Counted from the stretch's first letter, positions 1 to 12,588 are shown. The stretch is 64,000 bases of DNA from Voacanga thouarsii (GCA_026120185.1 JANUWF010001783.1:4929001-4993000); one strand, 5' to 3'. Program-made: numbers and translations. Notes: generated from the letters alone by a model not told the origin.

Positions 1-128
1 CATGGTACGCCTTAGATAAACAAGATAAAATCAACTGCTTGCTTTCTTCAAATAACCTCCTAATCTAGAATCACATAATATCATGATCAGGATCTCAATC
101 ATCTCAAGCATGAATATAAACTCACTTA

Positions 129-2122
129 TGATGCAAAACGAGAAATAGGGGCATGCACTGTAAGTTAAAAAAAAATTGGAGAAAAATAAAACGCGAGCCT
201 TAAAGGCTATGCGGAAGCGTGAGGATCATACCTTTGTGTTCCTTAACCCTCCTAGGTTGTGTAGGAACAGATTGAACGGCTGGAATCGCCTCGCTTTGCA
301 CACTTGAAGGAGCTTCCGGTTGAACACCCGGTAGCCTTCGACTCCGCCTTGTTTGCATTAACGCTTAGCTCTCCAGCTCTCAGGATATTCCTCAGCCTAA
401 CCTCTAGTTGGTGAACACAATGGGAAAGAGAAACAGTCTCAATTCTCCTTGGTTCGCTCGCTATTGGTTAGCAAAGAACAAGGAGAAAACAAGAAGAAGA
501 AACGTGAGAAAGCAAGAGCTAGAGAGACGTAAGAGTCTTGTCGCTAGGGAAAAGAATTAGGGTTTTTCCTTTTCAAAGAGTTGTTTATATTTAGCCTAAA
601 CTAGGTCTCTCAATCTCTGATAAACATATTCCCGGGATTTCAAAACACCCGGACGTTATCCTGAGAAACAGTTTGGCCTAACCTTAAACTCCTCTTAACC
701 GTATCTGGAAAAAAAAACCCTAAGGTCCAAGCTATTGGGCCAGATAAATATTTATTATTTTTCTTGGACCCAAAAAGTTCAAAATAATAAATATTAATTA
801 TTTATTTCCTGGGCTTACATAAGTAACCCAATAAATAATTAATGAGCCCAAATGAACCATAATAATTAATCTTTAATTATTTATTTCTTGGGCCTATATA
901 AATAACCCAATAAATAATTAAACATTAATTATTTCCCCTAGTTTAAGCCCAGGTTAATTTCTTAATTATTCATATTGGACCTAGGCCCTGAATAATTAAT
1001 TAACCAAATAAACTAGATAATTAATTTCTCTCAACTCCTATTTTATTTATTTATTTATTTTATTCCAGTCCAATAATAAAATAAAATCCTCTTCAACTGA
1101 GACCAATTCCTCAACCCAAAATAGTTAGGACTTACGGGCTATCCTGAGGATCAAAAAGACACATCGCCTTGGCTGCTAAAAAGACCAAAATACCCCTGCT
1201 ATATAAATAGCTGTATTTTGCATTTTAAATATTTTCTAATATCACCATAAGGAAATATTGACCCCAAGGACAATGCTGCATTCGCAAAGTCTCTGACCTA
1301 CAAGTGAAATGACTAAAATACCCCTCTACACATCGCCGTACATTTAGAGAGGAAGAAGTGTACTAACACCCCCCTAAATGACATCTACCATCCTTAGGCT
1401 TCTAGTCCACTGATCCACGGCTTCTTGGAGGGTTTCCGCTTTCCAAGGGAGCTACCCTAAAGCAAACATCCAAGTCATGTTTCCCAGGGCCCTGGATAAT
1501 TTAGACCATTCGGACAACCACAAGGGGCAATATAGTGCAGAAACTATCTTGTATAAGTCTGTCTTAACTAACTAGTCACACATACCCAACATGCAAGTAT
1601 ATTGGCCCTACGATAGAACCTCAACTACAGCAAATCAAAGTATATGCTTCCAGCTTCGCCAGACCACCAACTCATACTCAAGTCGTAGAGTACTAGTCCA
1701 CGCTGTAGCGGTAGTAGTCTAGGTTTCTACCATATAGTACTTTGAGAAACCACTACTACAGGTCCTGTTCTACGTATTCGAAATACGCTTATGTTATGAA
1801 GTGAGTGGACTACTCACTGGCTAAAGGTAAGCCATTCCCCATTTGGAATTCATAACATAATAACCTAAACATGATGAGGTTCTCAGTCTCATCAATAGGC
1901 TAAGAACAAATGTTTATGTGTTAAATAACCCATGATCCATACCTTACTGTGAAAGACCACCATTCACATGGATCACTTATTTAAACACAATGGGTCTGTT
2001 CCAAACGAAAATTGTGCACAAACAAAAAATAAATTCACAAAAAATCTCTGAAAATAAATTCTTTTATTAAAATATTCGATTTTACATCAGAAACCTAGTC
2101 TAAGAGGGCATACAATCCAACA
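129..2122 (-). mobile_element. Copia solo LTR with perfect target duplication
   Basis: Read on the minus strand it starts TGTTGGATTGTATGCCC and ends GCATCA. It is flanked by the identical 5-mer ACTTA at 124-128 and 2123-2127. Its internal order matches, with much divergence, the Copia LTRs at 4245, 14904 and 43016: the segment before the truncated CCCTGG/AGCTCCC block, a GGGGTATTTT block, an ATTAATTAATT-rich part, then a CTTCCGC block near the end. No internal region is present, so it is a solo LTR left after LTR-LTR recombination. It lies inside the Gypsy LTR on both sides and is therefore younger than it. Confidence 0.75.
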
Positions 2123-3907
2123 ACTTATTCCCATACTATCTTCAATAAATCACCTATTCCATGAAATAAATATATCATGAACATATATCCATCAATGACA
2201 CGAGCAATATGCCAAAAAGGTCTCCACTTAACCATCAACATTCACATCCATCATTATCTCAACAAAACATAACATCACTATCTATTGCACATGCTTAACA
2301 CGATACTCATCTCATCATATTCATCTATCCCCAACTAAACATAATTATCATGCTATTATACATCCATAGACGTCATCAATCACATTAAATCTTAATTTCG
2401 ATCATCAAGGGTAAAAATTCCTTTACCTTACAACCACCAGATTAACAAGATCAAGACACTCCTAGGATGATAGTTGCGAGCTCACTTGCGAAGAAGGGAA
2501 AGCTGCCTTCTTTATTCCTCTTGACTGAAAGTTAAGAAAGAAAGGTGAGATCAACCCTTATATGGCGTGGTTCAAGGGAAGAAAAAGAAAAGAATCAATG
2601 GAAGAAAAGAATCGAGAGGTTGAAAGGATTTTTGCTTACCTTAAGGTGTGTTTGATTTTTGCCTAGTGATTGATCTTGTGTTTTTTGAAAATTGCAGGGG
2701 AGAGTTTGCTGAAATTTTTGTGTAGCAAGGAAGGAATAGCCGGCTACTTTGGTTTAGGGTTAGGAGAGTCTGATTTAGGGTTTAGAAATTGATGCTAGAA
2801 AGGACTCCTAATGGTTCTAAACTTCCTTGGCAACAATGGTGAAAATCAGGTAGCTTGTTGTACCTGATTGCTGGCCGAAATTAAGAGAGGTTAAGAGGAG
2901 AAAAACAATCTGGAATTGTTCTCCTAGGCTGGCCGAAACAGTGTACAAGGATAGGCTGTATGTATGGTCAGTTTTTTACCAAAACAAGGAGTTTGTGTGG
3001 GTTTTGACAACTAAAAAATTCTGTGCGAGTGGAGGTGTTTGTGCTGTACGAAATCTGTAAGCAAAAGAGAGAAAATTCTGGGCTGTTTTAGTTTTTGTTC
3101 TACCACAAATCAGAGAGAAAAAGTGAGAGTTTTAGGAGCTGTAATTTGGCTAAATCAACAAAGAGTTTTGGTATGTTTTGGAGTGCAAAATTTTGTGTAG
3201 TATAGTGTGTGCAAAGCTAGCCAAAATTCTGGGTACAAGCTGGCCAAAATTCTAGAGAAAAGAGGGAACAAAAATCTGGTTTGTGTAGCTAAAATAAATC
3301 TGAATTGGTGAGAAGTATTTTAGATGATTTGGGCTAGGTTTAGAAGAGTTTGGATACCCTTAGGAATGCAGTATTTTCGTGCAACATATGCATGCACAAG
3401 GCTGACTGAAATTTGCAAGAAAAAAGGGGAACAACCTGATTTGTTCAGGAATAGAATAAAATCTGATTTCCAAGAGGATTTAGGATAAGATTCCCTAGTC
3501 TTGGAAGAGTTTGAGTTGAGCTAGGAGTGCTCCAAATATGACGGCACAAAGCTGGAAAATTTCTAGATTTTTAGCTAGGGTTTTATTTTCAAAATCAACA
3601 AAATATTTTGCTAGGAAAATAATAGATTTAATTCCAGCTAACTAACACAAAATCTGATTAATAAAATACAAGCTGGAATTTAATTGTTCTTAGCTAGGAT
3701 TTTCGAAAATTAAAAGGAGTAAAAGCTAGAATAAAATTAGTCTCCATCTTTATCAAAAATCCTTGAGTTTGGAAAATAAATATGGAGATTTATCTCCTAA
3801 GAAAATGGCGGCTGAAATTCCAAAAGAGTACCAAGGGTTTTCGGCCAAAGCATGAAGAAACTCTAGGAAAAGAATTCAAAAAGGAAGCTAACATTCGCAA
3901 GAGGTAA

Positions 3908-3956
3908 GATTTGAACTCAAGTCACCAGGGGATAATTACCAACCCTAACCCTTAAT
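3908..3956 (-). repeat. tRNA-like fragment in Gypsy LTR
   Basis: On the minus strand a D-arm-like GGTTAGGGTTGG lies upstream of a T-arm-like GAGTTCAAAT. The same arrangement, better preserved, occurs at 19137-19192 and 25337-25392 at the same relative place in other Gypsy LTRs. It is too short and irregular to be a tRNA gene. Confidence 0.35.
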
Positions 3957-4233
3957 CCAAATCAACTCCGGTGTTAATATATCTCTAAGAAATTCCTTTC
4001 ACCCTACTTCTCATCCCTCTATCTCTTCTACTAAATTTCACCTAAACGATTCTCAAATAATGCAAACAACACAATTATTTTTCATTAAATAAATTAATGC
4101 AAGAGCAACCTTGAAAATCACATGCACCCATGCAAAAATAATTTTAAGATATCACATGAAATGCAAAATGCTATGCAATGCATGACTTTTCCCCCATATA
4201 TCAAAGGTAATTTTGGGCGGGGTATTACAATGC

Positions 4234-4243
4234 AAGTGGGAGA
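4234..4243 (+). promoter_or_regulatory. Copia polypurine tract
   Basis: AAGTGGGAGA, followed by T and then the LTR start TGTTGG. An identical tract precedes the LTR at 43016. It primes plus-strand DNA synthesis in Copia elements and shows that the LTR to its right is a 3' LTR and not a solo LTR. Confidence 0.75.
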
Positions 4244-4244
4244 T

Positions 4245-5892
4245 TGTTGGATCTTATGCCCAAAATGGACAATGTATTTTTGTGTTTTAGAAATTAATAA
4301 AATACTACATTCATTAATATTTGTTTGTTTACATATATGTACACATTAAGTTTTAAGTATGTTAGTAAGTAATCTATATGATTGGGTCATGCTTTCATAG
4401 TAAGATGTAGATTATGAGTTACTAACACATAAGTGGAAAAATTATTCTTGATTGATTGATAGATAAAGCTGGGCACTTTATCAAGGTTTAGATCATTATA
4501 TTATGATTTCTAAATGGGAAATGGCTTACTTTAGACCAGTGAATAGTCCACTCACACTAATGATGTAAGTGTATTTGGAATACGTAGAATTGGGCCACAC
4601 AATAATAATCTTTATTAAAATACTAAAATAAAAAAAAATATTGGTTTATCGCTACTACTGTGTGGCCGAGTACCCTAATACTTAAGTATAAGTTGGTGAT
4701 TTGGTGAAGCTAGACTTGTATGGGTAAGGTCTTAACGCAAGGCTAATAACCCTATACGTTGGGTGTCTAACTCTAATTAATTAAGACACATTTATATAAA
4801 ATAGTTTCTATGCTTTATTACATGAAGAAAATCACCCCATTGTGATTGTCCGAAATAATCTAAATAATCCAAGACCCTAGGAAATGTGACTTAGTATGTA
4901 TGCTTTTGGGTAGCTCCCGAAAAAAAGTTGGTATATACTAAAAGTCATGTATTATCTGATTAGTTATCAAAGAATGGTAGATGACATTAATGAATGTGTT
5001 AGTGCATTTTTCCTATCTCAATGACGGATATTACGTAGAGGGGTATTTTCATCATTATCCCTATAGGTCGAGGATATCGCGCTTGCAATATTATTCATGG
5101 AGTCAATATTTTCATATGGTAATAAATGGAATATTTAAAATGATAAAATAAGGCTATTTGTTAGCAAGGGAATTTTGATCATTTTAGTAACCAAGAATAA
5201 TATGTCTTTTAGTTCCCACAGTTACCTTAGTAAATTTATTTACTATATGTGTTTATTGGGCAAATTAATATGGAAGAATAGCTTTAGGAGTCCAATTAAT
5301 TATTTATTTGGAATAGAATAATTTACTAGGCTAATTTTATTAAATTAGTTTATTGATTAATTATCCTAGATAATTTTATATTGGTGGTCCATGTGGTTAA
5401 TTAATAAGAAAGCTATTTAATTAGCCTTGGACTAATTTAATTGAATCAATTTATTAATTAATTAACTTGGATAGTTTTATATTGGGCCCAAGTGGATTAT
5501 TTAATTAATAAGGGAGCTAGTTAATTTGTTTTGGACTAATTAAAAAAAAAATCCTAACTTATTAGGGTTGTGAGTGATGACTTTTGTTATTTTGAAAATA
5601 AAATATAGCCATCACAAGTAAAAGAGAAAAAGGAAATGACAGGAAAAAGGAAATACGGTGGAAAAAGAAAAAAAAAGGTTTTTGTTTTTTGTTTTTTGTT
5701 TTTTTCGGTGAAAAAAAGGGGAAACAAAAGATAAGAAGGCTTTGGTACCTTTTTCAATGTAAGGAAAAAATAAAATAAAGAAATATCTTTTCGGTAGAGA
5801 AGAAAAGGAATTGGAAAGCTATACATATTTGTTTGAGTTTTGTCTGACGGTGACGTGATTTGGTGATCACATTTTGTGGACACAAAACAAAA

Positions 5893-5924
<32 letters not shown>

Positions 5925-6364
5925 TACTTTTCATCTTCCAGTAGCCCTTGACTACTATTCTCTTTCGTTCATTTTTTTCTTGAAGTGAAAAGCCACCGTT
6001 TTTTTTTTTCCATTTTAAAAATTCCATCAAGTTTTTTTTTCCTCCCAATTAATTCTTCCAATATTATTATTCTTTCACATATTATTCTACTTTTACCAGG
6101 AGATAGCCTATAAGATGTTTGAGAATACTTTGGAAGATTAAAAGTTAGCAATCTTAGTACGCGTGTTTGTTGCGAAAGAGTCGACGCTTAACCAGAATTC
6201 TAACAAAACAAGTAGTTTTGACAAATCAAAACATTCCGTTAAATCCAATTCCACTAGTTATTCAATCTAAGTGGCCTAAAAGTAAATATTCCTCGACCTT
6301 GGCTTGGAAAAAAATTTAAATTTGTTGTCTTCCGCTGCGTTTTTATTTTCCCGCGATCTTTTCA
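4245..6364 (+). mobile_element. Copia 3' LTR
   Basis: It starts TGTTGGATCTTATGCCC and ends TCTTTTCA. It is collinear with the Copia LTRs at 14904/25651-27385 and 43016-44875: same start, same TAAGTTGGT and GGGTAGCTCC blocks, same TTAATTAATT region, and the same CTTCCGCTGCG block near the end. At about 2.1 kb it is slightly longer than those copies, partly because of an AT repeat at 5896-5925. The internal region is missing apart from the polypurine tract, because the Gypsy LTR at 1-4229 cuts it off. Downstream lies Athila pol, so this Copia probably inserted into the Athila element. Confidence 0.75.
5896..5925. repeat. AT microsatellite
   Basis: Uninterrupted alternating AT run inside the Copia 3' LTR. 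The other Copia LTR copies in this window lack it. Confidence 0.9.
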
Positions 6365-6499
6365 AGTAGCTGTAACGAAAAAATAAATAAGGAGTTCATA
6401 ACTAAAAGATTGATGAGAATTTCGGCAACTTGCAACTCAATCTTTTCTTTTTCTCTTAATAATGAAAAATATGCTAATTTTTATACTTCCTATATTGGT

Positions 6500-7830
6500 T
6501 AGGCTAAAAGTGTGGCATTAATGATACCTCAAGCACCATGGTATGCTCATATTGTGAACTATTTAACTTGTGAGTTTGTTTCAACTAACTTTAATTATCA
6601 ACAAAGAAAAAAAAATTCTTCCATGGTATTAAATATTTCTTTTGGGAAGACCCTTACTTTTAAAAAATATAGGTTGAAAATGTCATTAGAAGATGCATAC
6701 TTCAATGGGAAGTAAATGATGTTTTGTCATATTGTCATGATAAGGATTTAAGAGGGAATTTTGGAGCCCCTAGGACTGCTTAAAAAGCACTTGAATATTG
6801 TCTTTTTTTGCCTTCTCTATTTAAAAATACTTTTGAGTATGTTAAAAGATGCAATGTATGCCAAAGAAGTGGAAATATATCTAAGAAACATGAAATGCCT
6901 CTGCAAAGTATTCTTAAATGTGAATTATTTGATGTGTGCAGTATGGATTTCATAAGACCTTTTCCTTCTTATAAAAATAAATATATTCTAGTTGTTGTTA
7001 ATTATATATCAAAGTAGGTTGAAGAAATTGCGACTCTAACAAATGATTCTAGGGTAGTGGTGGAATTCTTGAAGAAAAACATCTTTTCTCGTTTTGGTAT
7101 ACCTAGAGCATTGATTAGTGATGTGGGCACTCACTTTTGTAATAAACAACTAGATAATTTATTGCAAAATTATGGTCTGCATCCAAAGATTGCTACTTGT
7201 TACCATCCTCAAACTAGTGGGCAAGTTGAAGTTTCTAACAATGAATTAAAAAAAAAATGGAAAAAACTGTTAATGCTCATAGAAAAGATTAGTCATTGAA
7301 ACTTGATAATGTTTTATGGGCTTATCTAACTTCTTTCAAAACCCCTATTAGCATGACACCTTATCGTCTAGTTTACAGAAAGGCATGTTATTTACCTGTT
7401 CAACTAGAGCAAAAGGCGTGTTGCACAAGTAACTTTCTTAATTTTGACATAAAGACCGTAGAAGAAAAAAGATTTTTACAACCTACTGAATTTGATGAGC
7501 TTCATTATCGTGCTTATGAGAATGGAAAGCTCTATAAGGAATGAACAAAAAGTTTACATGATCAACGCGTCATGGTTCGTGAGTTCAAAATTGGTGATAA
7601 AGTTTTGCTCTATAACTCTCATTTGAGGCTTTCCAAGGAAATTAAGATCAAGGTAGTCTGGCACCTATGGGGTGGCAAAAATATTCCCTAGTGGAGCTAT
7701 TACGATCTCATACAATGAAAAAGGAACATTCACCGTTAACGGTCAAAGGTTGAACTTTTTTGGAGATGTAACACCTGCACATCAGAAGGCTTGGCTTTTT
7801 AAAGATCTCCCTTCCTCAACTTGAAGAACA
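6500..7830 (+). pseudogene. Athila-like integrase remnant
   Basis: Fragments in shifting plus-strand frames join into one integrase. First comes the segment preceding integrase (PWYAHIVNYL, 6535-6570). Next is half of the zinc finger (CNVCQRSG, near 6855). The catalytic core follows, with D in SMDFIRPFPSY near 6940, D in ISDVGTHF near 7118 and E in [11 protein letters not shown] near 7220. The C-terminal part has KACYLPVQLE near 7385 and KVLLYNSHLRL near 7600. The D,D,E triad survives. Stops at 6713, 7015, 7297 and 7541 plus frameshifts make it non-functional. The product would insert element DNA into the chromosome. Confidence 0.8.
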
Positions 7831-7947
7831 AAGGAAGTCATCCTCAAGACTGTAAACAAGAACAATGTTTTTCTTTCTTTTTATTTGAAAATCTTTGTTT
7901 TTTTTTTCATGTTCTTAGATTCTAGTTTTTTGTCTCTTAATTTAAAA
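7831..7947 (+). other. Athila 3' non-coding sequence before CACTA insertion
   Basis: T-rich and G-poor, with no coding pattern. It resumes at 9711 after the inserted CACTA element. Confidence 0.5.
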
Positions 7948-9710
7948 CACTACAAGAAAAAACCAATTGAGAAACAGTCGTAATCCATCGCTAATCGAGT
8001 TTAGTGACGGATGACAGCCATCGCTAAAACAGGTGTCCCAATTTGCAGTGGAACGAAAATCTGTCGTTGCGAAAGCTAAAATTTAAAAAAAAAATCAAAT
8101 AATTTAGCAGCGGATTTGCGACGGCTAAATTTTTTTTTATTTATAAAAAATTAATTAATTGAGCAACATAGTTGCGATGGTAAAAAGTTTTTATTGAAAA
8201 AATTAATTAATTAACTCCCCAACCAAGCTAATCGAATCCGCCCCGCCCGACCCGACCTAGCCTGCCCCGTTCGCCAAACCAGCCAAGAATATTATGTTAT
8301 TATGTCAGACACGGGACTCAAACCTACATCCTTGTTGTTGGGGAACACGAGTTTTGCCGCTAGACTATTAATGTTTGTGTAATTTATTGTACTATATATT
8401 AATTATATAGTACATTTTTTCCTAAAATAGCGACGGATTTCCAAGGGATTTGAGACGGATCTACAACGAACCAATTTTTCATCGCAAATCCGTAATTAAT
8501 TAGCGAGGGATTTGCGATGGTTCATTTTTGAAATTTTAAAAATAAATTTATTTTCAAATTTTGGAAGGCCGTTGCAAATCTGTTGCTAATTAGCAACGGC
8601 TTTGCGATAGCAATCCAACATTTAAAAATAAATTTGTTTTTTAAAATAAAAAATTAACAATGGATTTGCGACGGCCACAAAATCCATAGCTAATTACTGA
8701 GGGCTATGTGACGGCTCAAATTTTCAAATTTTAAAAAATAAATTTATTTTTAAAATTTGGAAGGTCATTGCAAATAGTAAAGGATTTGCGACAACCATCC
8801 AAAATATAAAAATAATTTTTTCTAAATTTAAAAAAATAAGCCATCGCAAATCCACTACTAATTAGCGAGGGATTTGCAACGGCTTATTTTTTAAAATTTT
8901 AAAAATAAATTTATTTTTAAATTTTAGAAAGCCATCGCAAATCCATTGCTAATTAGCAAGTGCTTTACGACGACTCATTTTTTCAAATTTAAGACGGCCA
9001 TCTAAAATATAAAAATAATTTTTAAAAAAATTTTGAAATAATAAGCGCTTGCAAATCCATTGCTAATTAGTAAGGGATTTGTGACGACTCATTTTTTCAA
9101 ATTTAAAAATATATATATATTCAAAATTTGGAAGGCCATCGCAAATCCATTGCTAATTAGTGAGGGATTTGCAACGGCCATCCAAAATATAAAAATATTT
9201 TTTTAATTTAAATAAAAGCCATCACAAATCCATTCCTAATTAGCAATCGATTTGCGATGGCACATTTTTTTCAAATTTTAAAAAATAAATTTATTTTCAA
9301 AATTTAGAAGGCCGTCGCAAATCCGTCACTAATTAGCAACGGATTTGCAATGGTTAATTTTTTTAATTTTTAAAAATAAATTTATTTTTAAATTTTGGAT
9401 GGTCATCACAAAGTCGTCGTTAATTAGTAATGGAATTGTGACTGCATTTTAATTTCTTAGTGTTAAATAAATATTAAAAAAGGCCATTGCAAATCTATCG
9501 CTAATTAGCGAAAGATTTGCAATAGCTTTCAATTTAATTAGTGCTAATGAATAATTAAAAAGTCATCGCAAATCCATCTCTAATTAGTGACGGCTAAATG
9601 TCCATCGGTAATAGCGATGGATTAGCGACGGACTTTAAAAAAATAAATTTATTTTCAATTTTTTTACTCCTATCCCTATTCCGTCGCTATTTACCATTTT
9701 TCTTGTAGTG
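7948..9710. mobile_element. Non-autonomous CACTA element
   Basis: It starts CACTACAAGAAAAA and ends TTTTTCTTGTAGTG, a 14-bp terminal inverted repeat starting with the diagnostic CACTA. AAA flanks both sides (7945-7947 and 9711-9713), fitting the 3-bp target duplication of this superfamily, although the site is A-rich and so less decisive. The interior has no transposase sequence. It is filled with repeats of a motif around GCGACGGATTTGCGACGG in both orientations, as expected of subterminal transposase-binding repeats. It would need a CACTA transposase supplied in trans. Confidence 0.88.
8425..9640. repeat. Array of inverted subterminal repeats in CACTA element
   Basis: About a dozen units, each roughly 70-110 bp, share a GCCATCGCAAATCC arm, then GCTAATTAGC, then GGATTTGCGACGGC on the opposite arm. 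Each unit is therefore a hairpin-like inverted repeat around a palindromic GCTAATTAGC centre. Units are separated by AT-rich TTTTAAAAATAAATTTATTTT-like spacers, which are also near-palindromic. Units are clearest at about 8490, 8580, 8700, 8860, 8935, 9140, 9310, 9490 and 9570. Confidence 0.8.
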
Positions 9711-11190
9711 AAAAGAAACAAAAATAACAAAGAAAAAGTGCAAATTTGGGGACATTTGTTTTTGTAGTGATCATGCCTTGCACGTCATTGAGGATAATGC
9801 TGCATTTTAAAGTAGAGGGAAGGATTTTTTTATTTTTTTTTTGAAACTTTTGTAGATTTTGTGTTTTTATTGCTATATTTTTAGAAAAATTCTGAAAAAA
9901 TCTCTTGAATGTTAGGCATTGGAGTTGTTTTCTCTTATGGTTAATCTCTAAAACATTTTTTTGTTTTTTGTGATCATCTGTATGTATTGATTTGAGAAGT
10001 TTTGAATAGGATATAACCTTGCATTATATTTTGCTAGTTCTTCCTAACTATGGAACCTAAATTATTTTAGCTATAATCTTGTGATGAGCCTTTATTATGC
10101 ATTTGATTATATTTGTTGTCACTTTGCACACACTAGAACTTGTTTGTTTACATACTTGAGGCGAAATTTTAAGGCTATTTTGATTTACTTGGGGAGGACA
10201 TTAGGCCTTATTTGAGTTGTTTGTGCCTTTCAAGCCTGACCTTAATTAATATCATTTGATCCCCTTTTGAGCTTTGTATGAAAGGGTGGTTGAAGCCGCC
10301 AACCACTTTTCTTGATAAACAAGCCGATTTACCTACCTTTAGAACCTATTTTTTTTTTATTATTATTTTCCATGCACTAGTGAGAAAGGAAGGTGCACAA
10401 CCCTTGAGTGAGGGGTTTGATCATTTTTGAATTAGTCGTAAGGAGGTAGTATGGTACAGAAAATAGATGGAGGGAATGAATTGTTGAAAAGTTAAAGATT
10501 TGGGGGGGGAAAATATAAAAAATGTCTTGTGATGTGGGGAAAAAAAAAAGAAACGAAAGAAGTTGGGAAATTTTGTAGGTTTCTAAAAAAAGAAGGAAAA
10601 AAGACCAAATCTAGAAACTTCAAAAATGTTAGTTTTGTTTAGCTAACTTTGGGAATGTTTGAATCCTCTCAAGTAGTTGAGAAAATATTAAGTGATGGGT
10701 TCATAAGCTTGTAAAGGATGGGAAGAATATGTTTTTGAGTTCATTTGCCTTTCTTTCTCATTTTTTAGGTATTTCCTATCCCTTCATTTGATTGCTAACT
10801 CCTTAGCCTAATATTACAAGCCATGAAAATCCTATTAAACCTAAATGAGTCATTCTCGTCTCTATTAGTAGAGAGTGTGTAAACTGACAAGCCTATGGTT
10901 GGGTTATTCTTCAATCCTTATGATCATGGGTTCTTATTTCTTGTATATCATTGCCTAAGGACTGAGTTAAATTACTTAATTATGGCTGGATTTTCTTTTA
11001 ACTTTCTATGGTCAATTGCATTGACATTGATATTATTCTTGGTTATTTTCCATTCTCTTCTTTTTGGGTTGATATATTTGAATGATATTTCCATGTTTCA
11101 TATGGGATATTGAGGTTTATTTTAAGATGAGATGATTCTGTGTTTAATGTTTTTGAGTTTTGTTTCTTTGCTCGAGGGCGATCAAAGTCC
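9711..11190 (+). other. Athila 3' non-coding region
   Basis: About 1.5 kb between the integrase and the polypurine tract, where some Athila elements carry an env-like gene or long untranslated sequence. It has many stops in all frames and several T-rich stretches. The longest plus-strand reading, at 10895-11113, is hydrophobic and low in information. A TTGAGGATAATGCTGCATTT stretch near 9789 is typical of Athila/Tat 3' regions. No gene is seen here. Confidence 0.5.
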
Positions 11191-11205
11191 GAAGTGAGGG
11201 GGAGT
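11191..11205 (+). promoter_or_regulatory. Athila polypurine tract
   Basis: GAAGTGAGGGGGAGT lies directly before the 3' LTR start TGAGGTGTT. G-rich tracts of this form precede Athila and Tat 3' LTRs. Confidence 0.7.
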
Positions 11206-12588
11206 TGAGGTGTTAAATTTTAATTATATTTTTTTATTACTATTTTCTCACTTAAATTGGATTTAATTAATTGAATTATTATTATTATTTTGATTTTCCT
11301 AGATGGATGAAATAATATTGTACTTAGTAAGAATTAATTGAGATATTTTTATTTGTAAAGTACAACTTAAATAGAATAGGATTAATTGAGGTGAGTTAAA
11401 TTTATATTTTTATTGTATGTAGGTAGATTTTCCTTCATAATTGGCCAAATATGTTGAAATTCATGGGGCATAACAATACAAGAGAATGGCGAAGTCTAGA
11501 TGAAATAACAAAAGAAGAGGAGTAAAAAAAAATCAAGGAAAAAAAAAAGAAAAGAAAGAAGCAAGGATTGGCAAAAGATAAAAAAAGGAGAATTGGAATG
11601 GGAAAGAAAGTCAAAACTCCAAGAGAATACTTGGTTGAATTGGACTTGGACTCCACTATGTCTCAAGAGTAGCAGGAGGCTACTATTTAATAAGATAGTA
11701 GGAGACAAATAAAAAAAAAGGGGGAGGATTTTTGCTCGAGGAATTTTGCTGAAGGTAAAAATCAAAAAGGCAACACAGATGCGAAACGGAGACGACAATT
11801 TCCACCCTAGCTCTTCTTTACTTGTTTCTTTGTTTTTATTTTATGTCAATTAAATTTATGGCTTTGGATATTAAGATTATGTATAACTAATTTTTTTTAG
11901 ACTAGGACCTTCAACGAAGGCTGAAACTTTTATATGTTTGGTTGATTTCAATTCAAGATTATTTCTTTAATCTCATTTTTAGTTAATTGTTATTACTATC
12001 CTTAAAACTTGTAATTTTCTGGCCAATTATTACATGAACTTAAATTTAATTTAGTTTCAGAGATATGCTAGATTAAATTGGATCACAGTAAAAACTACAC
12101 TTCAGAAAATTAACTAAAGTTACATTCGATTTCTTTGTGTGGTTTCTAGCAAGTAGGAAACAAAAGTTAGGGAAATCCATAATGTTTTATGCGGCTTTAT
12201 TAATTAAAATCACATGGAAATGTGATTGATTTATTAATTAAAGTTAGGAACTTTTCACTAAGAGATTGGGTTTAGCTTAATTTGGGAGTTCTACCATTAA
12301 CCAATTCGAGAATTAATCAACCGTTCTTTATAAAAGGATTAAGCTGGATTTTAATTTTTCTTGGCCTCTGTTTTGCCATTGATTTAATTAATATAATTTT
12401 CTTTGATGATTTTTATTTTTCTATTTTTTATTAGTAATTAATTCTTAAATTATATCACTTTGATTTTGGTTCAAGTTAGGTTATAAGCGAAAGAATTTTA
12501 TGGTTAGGTAGCAATTCTCATTAGGTATGACTTATACTCACTACTTCATTACTTATTTGATATTTGTGCACTTGCAAATTTCACATCA
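11206..12588 (+). mobile_element. Athila-like 3' LTR
   Basis: It starts TGAGGTGTTAAATTTTAATT after the polypurine tract and ends GCAAATTTCACATCA, giving TG...CA ends and about 1.38 kb. No second copy is in the window for comparison, so the exact start (11206 or 11211) is uncertain. Apparent minus-strand reading frames at 11435-11798 are low-complexity LTR sequence. Confidence 0.65.

Larger units (their letters stand above)
1..4229 (-). mobile_element. Tekay/Del-type Gypsy LTR, split by a Copia solo LTR
   Basis: The right end reads GGGGTATTACA, the reverse of the TGTAATACCCC end typical of these Gypsy LTRs. The body (1-128 and 2123-4229) resembles the better preserved Gypsy LTR at 15080-19446 in order and style: an AT-rich part, then a G-rich purine part, then a tRNA-like stretch near 3908-3956, then the terminus. 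No coding sequence is visible. The left end is outside the window, so neither the full length nor the target duplication can be checked. Its right edge abuts the polypurine tract of a Copia element, so it probably inserted into that element just upstream of the tract. Family assignment is by resemblance only. Confidence 0.6.
6365..12588 (+). mobile_element. Athila-like Gypsy element, 3' half
   Basis: Holds, in order, a decayed integrase (about 6500-7830), a non-coding 3' part interrupted by a CACTA element, a polypurine tract at 11191-11205 and a 3' LTR at 11206-12588. The protein segment with [21 protein letters not shown] and KACYLPVQLE blocks is typical of Athila-lineage Ty3/Gypsy elements. 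The 5' half is cut off by the Copia LTR. The right end CACATCA is followed at once by CACTA TNP2 sequence, so the element sits inside that CACTA. Its left target duplication is outside the window. Confidence 0.7.

Noticed and set aside
5587..6151. Minus-strand readings of 153 and 60 codons
   Set aside because: Low-complexity Lys/Phe/Tyr-rich sequence across an AT repeat in a Copia LTR, not preserved in sister LTRs.
8425..9640. Possible CRISPR-like or satellite array
   Set aside because: Units are inverted, of uneven length, diverged, and lie between CACTA terminal repeats in plant DNA. They are subterminal transposon repeats.
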